A stretch of DNA of 51,185 nt from Pirellulales bacterium (GTDB lineage Bacteria > Planctomycetota > Planctomycetia > Pirellulales > Thermoguttaceae). The stretch is taken from contig JAFGRD010000125.1 in assembly GCA_016935315.1 (NCBI GenBank), forward strand, positions 1 through 51,185, in the 5' to 3' direction. A model generated the notes under the pieces. The model saw only the letters and a program-made list of their open reading frames with translations. It searched no databases and had not been told where the DNA came from. Shown here one piece after another: positions 27,043-34,815 of the stretch. The translations under genes were made by a program, and so were the position numbers. Position 1 is the stretch's first letter; every line of letters starts with the position of its first letter.

Positions 27043-28407
27043 ATGAGCGACACGTATGAGAGGGCAGGGTCTTCGGTCGAGGTGCGACGGCACTTCTGGG
27101 TCTTCGCGGGGCTGTGGACGACGGCGGTCATCGGGGCGATCGGCTGGCAATGGACCCAGTGGCACACCGATGCGCGCCAGCCGGCCCCGCGGCAGACCGT
27201 CGCTACGCGACCCAGTGCGCAGCGCGCCCTGCCACGGCGGTCCCTCTCGACGCATCCGGCTTTCATGATCCGGCAGGCAGCCGCGCACGGCGGCATTTGG
27301 CTGCTGGGGATGGGAGGCATCGCGCTGATCCTGCGGAGCTTTCGCCAACGGATCCTCGTTCTGCAAGAGACGGAGAGGAAGCTCGCAGCGGCTCGCGACG
27401 CCCTGGAGCGGCGCATCGTCGAACGCACCGCCGAGCTGGAACAGACCAACCGGGAATTGCAGAGCGAAATCGCCGAGCGCCGGCTGGCCGAGCAATGGCT
27501 GCTGGAAAGTGAGGAACGGTTCCGCAGCTATTTCGAGTTGGGGCTGGTCGGCATGGCGATCGTCTCTCCTGAAAAGGAGTGGTTGGAGGTCAACCGGCGA
27601 CTGTGCCAGATCCTCGGATACTCGGAATTCGAGCTGCTGCACAAGAAGTGGGAAGATCTGACCCATCCCGAGGACCGCCACACCGATGCCAAGCACCTGG
27701 ACCAGGTGTTGGCGGGAATCACCACCGGATACAGCATCGACAGGCGATTTCTCGGCAAGCACGGTGAGGTGGTCGATGCCCATCTCTGCGTCCGAAGGTT
27801 CCACCGTGCCGACGGAAGCGTAGACAGCCTTCTCGTGCTGGTTCAGGACATCACGCAGCGAAAGCAAGCGGAGGAAACTCTGCGCCGCTCCCGGGAGTTC
27901 CTGTTATCGGTGATCGACGCCGTGCCCGAGAGCACCCTGGTGATCGATCACGACTATCGCGTGGTGTTGGCCAATCGGGCCGCTCGCCAGTGGCGAGGGG
28001 GCGCCGACCCGGTGGAGGGGCGCATGACGTGTTATCACTTCCTCCATCACTGCAGCGAGCCCTGCGACGAAGACACCCAACCTTGCCCGTTGAAACAAGT
28101 GCGACGCCGCAAGGCGCCCCTGAAAGTCGTGCAGACGCTGCGAGATTCGCAAGGAGCCGAGAGGATCGTCGAGATGACCGCCGTGCCCATCTTCAACGAC
28201 GCGGGCGAGGTCGTGCAGATCGTCAAGTCCTCGCACGACGTGACCGATCACCGGCGGGCAGAGGCGGAGGTGGCCGCGGCGAAGGCGGCCGTAGCGCAGG
28301 TGGCCGCGTGGTCGGGCGGAAGGGACCAGATCGCCGTCCTCGACGGCGGCTCGGGAGTCTCCGCCGAAGACGTCAGAATCTCAAAGGCTCCGGCAGGAAC
28401 CCCTTGA
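27043..28407 (+). CDS. Membrane PAS-PAS protein without output domain
   Basis: A 454-residue protein starting at ATG 27043. Two hydrophobic helices (about 18-40 and 84-104) flank a short external loop. A coiled coil (about 108-160) leads to PAS 1 (about 163-285, with LVGMAIVSP and a DITQRKQAEE end) and PAS 2 (about 290-415). PAS 2 has a Cys/His cluster (CYHFLHHC, EPC, QPCPL), which might bind metal or act as a redox switch. A histidine kinase or GGDEF domain would normally follow. Instead the protein stops after about 35 Ala-rich residues, the last 35 bases overlapping the convergent gene. It is either a truncated kinase or a sensor acting through a partner, perhaps the divergent c-di-GMP operon. 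Confidence 0.78.
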   Translation: MSDTYERAGSSVEVRRHFWVFAGLWTTAVIGAIGWQWTQWHTDARQPAPRQTVATRPSAQRALPRRSLSTHPAFMIRQAAAHGGIWLLGMGGIALILRSFRQRILVLQETERKLAAARDALERRIVERTAELEQTNRELQSEIAERRLAEQWLLESEERFRSYFELGLVGMAIVSPEKEWLEVNRRLCQILGYSEFELLHKKWEDLTHPEDRHTDAKHLDQVLAGITTGYSIDRRFLGKHGEVVDAHLCVRRFHRADGSVDSLLVLVQDITQRKQAEETLRRSREFLLSVIDAVPESTLVIDHDYRVVLANRAARQWRGGADPVEGRMTCYHFLHHCSEPCDEDTQPCPLKQVRRRKAPLKVVQTLRDSQGAERIVEMTAVPIFNDAGEVVQIVKSSHDVTDHRRAEAEVAAAKAAVAQVAAWSGGRDQIAVLDGGSGVSAEDVRISKAPAGTP

Positions 28408-31400
28408 GGCGGTCGATCACCCCGGTCGGCTTCGGCGGCCGAGTTGCCTGACGCTCGGGGCGCTGGGCGACGTCCTCCGCGGCGGTCGATTGCAGCGGGA
28501 CGTTCGCCTCGAGGAACCTTGGCCAATAACCTCCCAACAGCCGCAGGCAGTCGCTGACCTGGCCGTCCTCCAACGTGACGTTGGCCCGATAGATCAGCCG
28601 ATACAGCTCCCTCAACTCGTTGCCGCTGAAGGACAAGTCGTAGAGCTGCACGTCGTCGACCCAGACTTCCCCCGGCCCCAGCAGGTCGAACCGCACCTGC
28701 AACTGGGTGAGACCTTCCAGCGGCAAGTCGTCGACCTGGAAAACGTATTGGGTCCATTCGGCCCCGATGGGCGCCGCCTGGGCACCCGCCACCGCTCCGA
28801 CCGGGGCGAAACGGTAGTAGTCCCCGCCGTTGAGCTTGCCCTCCAGCGCCAGCCGCAACGTGGGTTGAACGGCCGGGTCGGCCACACGAAGCCAAACCGA
28901 CATTGCCGTCCGGCCGGTGACCGGCGGGGCGAACGGCCGGCTGACCAGACACGCCCATGGCCCGCTGGTCGAAAGTCTGGCCGATTGGCTTCCCCCGTGG
29001 GCTTGCGTCGGGTCCGGCTGGATGACGACTTCGGGCCGCTGGGTAAGGAACCAGCCGGGCAGCGAATAGCCTTCGGCCGCGGGCCGCTCGAAGCCGGGGT
29101 TGTGCAACACGGCCGACGGCGAGGGAGGATTCCGCAGCGAAGCCGCTCGGGCCCCCAGCCCCTGGATGCGCTGGGCCAACGACGACTTGACCGACGAGGC
29201 CAACGGCACCTGGGGCTGCAACAGCTTCACGTCGGGCGCCGAGAGCCGCACCGCTACCAGATCGTACGGCTGGAGTTCGACCTTCCAATACGCCCCGCCC
29301 GCGTCCCGCTTCAACCCGGTCACCTCGTGCCGGAGCCCGGTCAGCTCTTCCAACCGGCAGCCGGCCGGCGCCTCGACGCGGACTTGAGCCGTGGCCCGAA
29401 ACGGGGCGTCGTTGACCACGTAGACGTACGTCTGTTTCTCGTACGTGGCGTAGCAGAACGTGACTGGCTGCGACGAGGGGGTCCCCCGCGGGTCGCCCGC
29501 CCGCTGAAACGCAACGCCCGGCAACTGCCGGTACGCCGCCACCAGGTCGCGCAAGGAGTCCTCCTGGCCCAGCGGCAACGTCCAGCCGCCGTCGACCATC
29601 ACCTGTGCATCGAGCGACGCCAGGCTATGGACGAATCGGCGCCGGTTCTGACGGTCGGAAGGCACCGGCTGAGCGACCAGCCAGGTGTACGTCGTCCGAA
29701 ACGGGCTCTTTTCGTCGAACGACCGGATACGGACCTCCTGCGGCCGGTGGAAGAACAGGCTGCCCGCAATCGCTTGGGGCCGAAAGTAGTCGTCCACGTC
29801 CGGCATCTGCTGGATTTCCAGATCGACGGCGCGCACGTTCAGGTTGCCGCTGGGTGTGATCCGCTCCGGCCGCAACAACACCGGCCCCGGGTGGCCTTGC
29901 CCGTCGGAACGGTAGTGTCGGCTGTCGATTCCCACCTGCAACAACGCGTCGGCCATGGTCGTTCGCCGCAACAAGGCGGGGCGCAGACTGGCCTGCAGAT
30001 CGTCGCCCGAAAACACGTTCGTGCCGGCCAGATAGAGTTGGCTGCCGGGCCGAATCACGCCCAGCTCCTGGTGCACGCGGCGATAGAATTGGCCCAGCTC
30101 GGCGGCCCGCCATTCCAGCCATGGCCGCCGGTGCTGCCCGGCCAACAACGCCGCACGCTGGGCAAACCGCCCCGGGCCGGCGCCCGGCAGTTGGAGCTTG
30201 GTGGCCTGCTGGAACCGGACGATCGTGGCGTCGTCCATGCCCCACTTGGGACCAGGCAACTGGGCGTAACCGTGGGCCGAGAGCCGGATCGCCAGGCCGC
30301 CGAACGACTCGTGGTTGCCATAGCGCACGGCCAGCTCCCGCACGACTTCCAGCATCTGCTCCTGGACGGCCGGATGCAGCACGTTGTAGTAGGGAGCCAA
30401 TCCGCGTCGCGTCGGATGCACCTGGCACCAGGTGTTGCCTTCCGGCCCGACCCATTCGATGCCCTCGCCAGCCGGGGCGTCCTGACGTCGCAGGCTCTCC
30501 AATGCGGGAAGCGGCGCGGCGAACTCGATGGCGGGAATCAGCCGCAGCCCGGCGCGATCGAATAGCCTGAAGAGCATCTCCAAAACGTCCTTGCGCAGCG
30601 GATCCTGGCCGCTGGCGAAAAACACGCCCGTATCGTAGCGCGGCGTCGGCTGGAGAATCTCACTGGGATAAATCGTGCTGCCGTCGGCCAGCACCGAGAT
30701 CATCAGGCCGTTGTATCCGACGTGCCGCAGGTGCTCGACCAGCCGCGTCCCGGCCTCGTAGAAGGTGACCCAATCGTCCAGACTGCGGCCGCTCCAGCGG
30801 TCCAGCGATTCGCTGGCCGAGAAGTTCTCGGGAAACAGCGGGCGATCGAAGTAGGCGGCCAACAACCGCTGGCTGTCGGGCGGCTCCGCCACCGAGGCCT
30901 GCGGCAGATGTTCCCAGCCGGCCAATACGCGGATCTTCCCGTACGCCGCCGGCGCCCCGTTGCGAAGGTTGGTGATCAACACCCGCGGGGACTCGGTCCG
31001 GGGCCAGAAAACCAGGCGATGCTGAATCCGTCGCACCGGCTCGCCGCCGGCAACCTCCTCCGACCAGTCAATGCCCGAGTCCAAACCGATCGGCCGCAGC
31101 GCCCCGGCCGCGTTCGGCTCCAGGATGCTGATTCCCAACGTCTGCTGCACGTCGCTGGGATAGTCGACTTCCAGCACGTGGGGCAGGCCGGGACGCTCGA
31201 CCGGCAACGTGTAGGCTTCCCAGCTCACGTCGGGCGACTGGCTGCTCGGGTTCAATTGCACCAGCGTCCCCAAGGCGTGCTGGTGAATCGACGTGTTGTC
31301 GTTGCTCAGCGGCCCCTCCCACAAGCGCGGAATCCTCGGCAGCTTCGGCAGCTTGTCCAATCCCAGCTTCTCGTGCCACTTCGGGTCGGCCCGATCGATC

Positions 31401-32326
31401 ACATCGCCCACCTGGTGCAGCGGCTGCGGAGTGGACGCCGGCGGCACCGCTTCCAAGCCGAGAACCAGCATCTGGACTTTCCGCTCGGCCACGGTCCGGG
31501 TCCAGTCTTTCGGCCGAAGCGGCTGCCGCAGCACCGCCTCGCGCCAATCGGCGCGATACTTGGCTGCCACGATCAGTTCGTAGACGCCCTCCTGCTGCGG
31601 CATCGTCAGTTGCAGCGGAATCGCCACCGGCTGCCCGCTGCGAATCTCCTTCGGCTCGGCCGACCAAAGTTCCTGGTCGCTGCGGGCCGCGACCAACCTC
31701 GCCTCGATCCGCACAAGGCTGTCGTCGGGGACCGGAAGCAGATGCGGTTCGACCTCGCAACTGAACGCCTCGCCCGGTGCGAACAGCAGCAGATCCCGCT
31801 TCAAACGTACCACCCGCAACAGATCGCCCGGCGTGCGGCGTACCAACAGCCGGTTGCCGTGCTCGTCAAGCGGCTGGTCGAAGAACTCGTTCAGATCGGC
31901 CAAGGGGACCTCGACGCGGATCGGCCGGCCGGGATCATCGGCGGCAGTCAGTTCGACCACCAGACTGGCGTCCGGCGAAGCGGTCACCTGAATGTCCACG
32001 CCGTCGTAGGCCCGGGCGCTTCGCTGGCGGATTTTCAGGTTTCCCTGCTGGAGCCACATCGACCCCGGCTCGTCAGCCTCGATCCCCAGCGGCTGCGGAT
32101 CGGCCAAGGCGCCCTCGGGGCTCAGCGAGATAGTCCCTTCCCAGAGCCGTTCCCCACCGCCGCCGAAGGCGACCCGCACGCGCAACGTCTCCGCCGCCGG
32201 GGCGTGCGAAGCCGCCACCAGCACGACGGCCAGCGTCAGCAGCGCGATCCAATCACGCCGATGAGCCGTATATCGCCTAGGGGGCTGCCCTGGCGATGCT
32301 CTCGGACTTCCATGTCCGATCATCAT
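28373..32326 (-). CDS. Very large exported glycosidase-like protein (family 10-like, CBM-like C-terminus)
   Basis: A 1317-residue protein. Two adjacent ATGs at 32326 and 32323 cannot be separated. The signal sequence has its core at about residues 28-44, after an unusually long basic N-terminus containing HRRDW. The middle (about 530-800) resembles the barrel of GHL10-type glycosidase-like proteins: VGYNGLMISVLADG, a RLIPAIEF strand and YYNVLHPAVQEQML are typical. About 1070-1230 looks like a jelly-roll carbohydrate-binding module (PGFERP..., QYVFQVDDLP, VWVDDVQLYD). I see no assured catalytic pair, so polysaccharide breakdown is inferred from fold likeness only. A TCGGAC/GTCCGA palindrome overlaps codons 3-10. 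It is transcribed alone. Confidence 0.75.
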   Translation of the reverse strand: MMIGHGSPRASPGQPPRRYTAHRRDWIALLTLAVVLVAASHAPAAETLRVRVAFGGGGERLWEGTISLSPEGALADPQPLGIEADEPGSMWLQQGNLKIRQRSARAYDGVDIQVTASPDASLVVELTAADDPGRPIRVEVPLADLNEFFDQPLDEHGNRLLVRRTPGDLLRVVRLKRDLLLFAPGEAFSCEVEPHLLPVPDDSLVRIEARLVAARSDQELWSAEPKEIRSGQPVAIPLQLTMPQQEGVYELIVAAKYRADWREAVLRQPLRPKDWTRTVAERKVQMLVLGLEAVPPASTPQPLHQVGDVIDRADPKWHEKLGLDKLPKLPRIPRLWEGPLSNDNTSIHQHALGTLVQLNPSSQSPDVSWEAYTLPVERPGLPHVLEVDYPSDVQQTLGISILEPNAAGALRPIGLDSGIDWSEEVAGGEPVRRIQHRLVFWPRTESPRVLITNLRNGAPAAYGKIRVLAGWEHLPQASVAEPPDSQRLLAAYFDRPLFPENFSASESLDRWSGRSLDDWVTFYEAGTRLVEHLRHVGYNGLMISVLADGSTIYPSEILQPTPRYDTGVFFASGQDPLRKDVLEMLFRLFDRAGLRLIPAIEFAAPLPALESLRRQDAPAGEGIEWVGPEGNTWCQVHPTRRGLAPYYNVLHPAVQEQMLEVVRELAVRYGNHESFGGLAIRLSAHGYAQLPGPKWGMDDATIVRFQQATKLQLPGAGPGRFAQRAALLAGQHRRPWLEWRAAELGQFYRRVHQELGVIRPGSQLYLAGTNVFSGDDLQASLRPALLRRTTMADALLQVGIDSRHYRSDGQGHPGPVLLRPERITPSGNLNVRAVDLEIQQMPDVDDYFRPQAIAGSLFFHRPQEVRIRSFDEKSPFRTTYTWLVAQPVPSDRQNRRRFVHSLASLDAQVMVDGGWTLPLGQEDSLRDLVAAYRQLPGVAFQRAGDPRGTPSSQPVTFCYATYEKQTYVYVVNDAPFRATAQVRVEAPAGCRLEELTGLRHEVTGLKRDAGGAYWKVELQPYDLVAVRLSAPDVKLLQPQVPLASSVKSSLAQRIQGLGARAASLRNPPSPSAVLHNPGFERPAAEGYSLPGWFLTQRPEVVIQPDPTQAHGGSQSARLSTSGPWACLVSRPFAPPVTGRTAMSVWLRVADPAVQPTLRLALEGKLNGGDYYRFAPVGAVAGAQAAPIGAEWTQYVFQVDDLPLEGLTQLQVRFDLLGPGEVWVDDVQLYDLSFSGNELRELYRLIYRANVTLEDGQVSDCLRLLGGYWPRFLEANVPLQSTAAEDVAQRPERQATRPPKPTGVIDRLKGFLPEPLRF

Positions 32327-33170
32327 CGATCCAACGGAACGGTAGGGAAAAAATGGTTTGCCCGCGCGGAGCGGGGCGGCGGATTATATCCACAGACCGG
32401 TCGTTCCACCTACCCCGGATCAGTCCAATTCCCGGTCGTTATCGCGGCGATTTGCCTCGAATTTGCCGCCGGACACACAAAAACAAGAGGATTGGTAAAT
32501 CTACACATGTTAGGAAGTGTAGGCTAAGGGCGTGTTTTGTTAACAGTCCTCGAAAGGGGGTGCTGTGAGGCGTCTGGCGTGACGATGAGAGTACTCGAAC
32601 TTCTTGCACGGCGACCGGGGTCCGATCCTGCAGCGGGTGGGATGAATCAGCCGGGCTTGGGATTCCGGACGGGAGCCGTTGTTTTGGATATTTCGCAGTC
32701 CACCAGAATTAAGGGTAGCCTTAGACGCGCATCCTATTATAATCGATTCTGTTAGACGTCTGACTTCACCCCAACATATGTTGTTTAGAGAGAATTGTAT
32801 TTGACGGCTCGCGAAACCTGCGTTTGTTTCCCTAGCACCCACCGAACGGTCTTCCCGGCCGAGGTGGCGGCCTGAGTCGTGTCGCACTGTCCCACACCGG
32901 GACCCAGCCTTTTCCGATTGCGACACTTCTTGGAATACCCTGGCCTCCAGCTCGCCGTCGGCATGTGAGACGGTATCTGGACGGAAGGGTTTCCTTCTCG
33001 AATCCAGCCTAGAAGAGCACCAGGTCGTCCCGGAAGAGTGCCAACACTGTCTGGTGCTGCATAGCGCATTCATCACGGCGGCGCCCGCCGATGTTGCGGC
33101 GGTGTGGCTGCGTCTGAAGCAGGGTCGATCGCGCCGCGCGTCTCGAGAACAGAGAAAGAGAAGAGAGAGA
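32327..33170. other. 840-bp gene-free region upstream of sigma factor
   Basis: No believable gene was found; open frames here have poor codon character and no domain. It is clearly richer in A+T than its surroundings, especially 32700-32810. It contains TATAAT at 32738-32743 (also readable as a -10 on the minus strand one base offset) and an imperfect dyad centred on AGACGTCT (32751-32764). No matching -35 at 17 bases was convincing. It must hold promoters for the sigma gene and the divergent glycosidase-like gene. A small RNA cannot be excluded. Confidence 0.45.
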
Positions 33171-34625
33171 ATGGTCAACGAACACGAATCGGAAGCCGTC
33201 CAGACTTACTTGACGGAGATCAGCGTCATCCCGCTGCTCAGCCGCGAAGAGGAGGTCTCTGCCGGCAAACAGATCGAGCGGACCCGGAGGCGGTATCGCC
33301 ACGCGGTGCTGGGCACCGACTACGTGCTGCACGGCGTGGCCCGGCTCTTTGAAGAGGTCCGCAAGGGACGGACTCGCTTGTCCGACACGATCGAGGTCTC
33401 GCCCAACGCGCCGGAAGAGAAGCAGCAGATGCGAGACCTGCTGGAGCCCACCGTGGTCACGCTCGATGAGTTGCTGCGGAGCAACCGGGTCGATTTCGCC
33501 TTGATCCTCGGCGGGGCGCATTCCAAGGGCCGGCGGCGGCGCGTCTGGCGGCGGCTGTCGGCTCGGCGCAGCGAGGCGGTCCGGCTGATCGAAGGCGTGC
33601 CGTTGCGCATGGAGGCGCTGCAGCCGACGCTGAAGCAACTGAAGCAGGTTTCGGCCGAGATGAGTCGGCTCAGCCGGCAACTGGCCCGAATCGCCGACGG
33701 CCCCGACGCCAATCAGCTCGACGTCGAGCTCCGTGGCCGGCTTCGCCAGTTGATGGAACAGACGGGCGAGAGCCCCTCCACGCTTCGCCACCGGCTGGGG
33801 CGAATCATCAGGCTCGAACGGAAGTACAAGGTCGCCCGCCAGGAGCTTTGCTCCCACAACCTGCGATTGGTCGTCTCCATCGCCAAGCGGTACCGCAACC
33901 GCGGCTTGGGATTGCTCGACCTGATTCAGGAGGGCAACGCCGGTCTGATGAGGGCGGTCGACAAGTTCGAGTACGAACGGGGGTTCAAGTTCTCCACCTA
34001 CGCCACCTGGTGGATCCGCCAAGCCATCACCCGCGCCATCGCCGATCAGAGCCGGACCATCCGCGTTCCCGGCCACATGATCGAGAAGATGGGCAGGGTC
34101 CGCCACGCGACCGACAACCTGCGCCAGGAAAACGACGGCCAGCCGACTCTGGAGGCCACGGCCGAGGCGAGCGGGCTGCCGGTCGACGAGACCCGCCTCG
34201 CCATCAAGATGCGACGTCAGCCGCTCTCCCTGGATCAGGCGATTGCCAACAAGGACGAGAGCCTTCGCAAGGACTTCCTGCCGGACTACCGCGAGGACGA
34301 CCCCAGCGGCGAAATCGATCGCGGCTTCCTGAAGACGCAAATCGACGAGGCGCTCGAATCGCTGAGCTGGCGCGAGCGCGAAATCATCAAGCTCCGCTAT
34401 GGATTGGGCGACGGCCATGCCTACACGCTCACCGACGTCGGCCGGATCTTTCGCATCAGCCGGGAGCGCGTCCGCCAGATCGAAAGCCGGGCCATGGTCA
34501 AGCTTCAACAGCCCGCTCCCGCGGCCAAGCTCTGCGGCTTCCTGAAGTACCTGGCGCCGTCGCGGCCCGATACGACCAAGACCAACCTCGACCACCGCGG
34601 TGCGTCGGCGGTGACCAGCGCGTAG
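33171..34625 (+). CDS. RNA polymerase sigma-70 family factor (group 1/2 type)
   Basis: A 484-residue protein. ATG 33171 is chosen, with a purine-rich GAGAGAGA stretch before it. Region 1.2 (about 8-36, [16 protein letters not shown]), a non-conserved basic spacer (about 60-200), region 2 (about 229-300, with [19 protein letters not shown] and the [16 protein letters not shown]-melting stretch), region 3 and region 4 (about 396-445, with [16 protein letters not shown] and [10 protein letters not shown]) are all present. Region 1.1 is missing, which fits an alternative RpoD-like factor rather than the main housekeeping one. The ATP-independent -10/-35 recognition elements look intact. No anti-sigma gene is adjacent. 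Its long upstream region suggests complex control. Confidence 0.92.
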   Translation: MVNEHESEAVQTYLTEISVIPLLSREEEVSAGKQIERTRRRYRHAVLGTDYVLHGVARLFEEVRKGRTRLSDTIEVSPNAPEEKQQMRDLLEPTVVTLDELLRSNRVDFALILGGAHSKGRRRRVWRRLSARRSEAVRLIEGVPLRMEALQPTLKQLKQVSAEMSRLSRQLARIADGPDANQLDVELRGRLRQLMEQTGESPSTLRHRLGRIIRLERKYKVARQELCSHNLRLVVSIAKRYRNRGLGLLDLIQEGNAGLMRAVDKFEYERGFKFSTYATWWIRQAITRAIADQSRTIRVPGHMIEKMGRVRHATDNLRQENDGQPTLEATAEASGLPVDETRLAIKMRRQPLSLDQAIANKDESLRKDFLPDYREDDPSGEIDRGFLKTQIDEALESLSWREREIIKLRYGLGDGHAYTLTDVGRIFRISRERVRQIESRAMVKLQQPAPAAKLCGFLKYLAPSRPDTTKTNLDHRGASAVTSA

Positions 34626-34642
34626 AGCGACGGGTCCCCAGT

Positions 34643-34662
34643 CCGAAGTCTTGCGACTTCGG
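34643..34662. terminator. 8-bp stem-loop after sigma gene
   Basis: CCGAAGTC and GACTTCGG pair around TTGC, 18 bases after the stop codon. There is no T-run, so it is either a weak terminator or one of the short palindromes that are scattered in planctomycete intergenic DNA. Confidence 0.5.
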
Positions 34663-34805
34663 CTACCCGCCGGGGGAAACGGTCCGCGATCGGGAAGTTG
34701 TGCCCGCCGCCGGAAGAGAGTATGCTGGGCGGAACAGAGAGCATACCGCTCGCCGTCGGCGCACCGACCGCGTTGCGCCAAGGCGTCTTCTTTCTTCAGC
34801 CGATC

Positions 34806-34809
34806 GGAG
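34806..34809 (+). promoter_or_regulatory. Ribosome binding site deciding among three ATGs
   Basis: GGAG abuts the first of three consecutive ATG codons (34810, 34813, 34816). Only the third has a workable six-base spacing, so 34816 is taken as the start of the rhamnosidase gene. Confidence 0.5.
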
Positions 34810-34815
34810 ATGATG

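Noticed and set aside
32540-33178. 212-codon minus-strand frame in the gene-free region
   Set aside because: It has no ribosome site, no signal or domain and unnatural residue composition, and it covers the likely promoter region of the sigma gene.
34643-34662. Classical Rho-independent terminator
   Set aside because: The stem is only 8 bp and is not followed by T residues, so it is listed only as a stem-loop.
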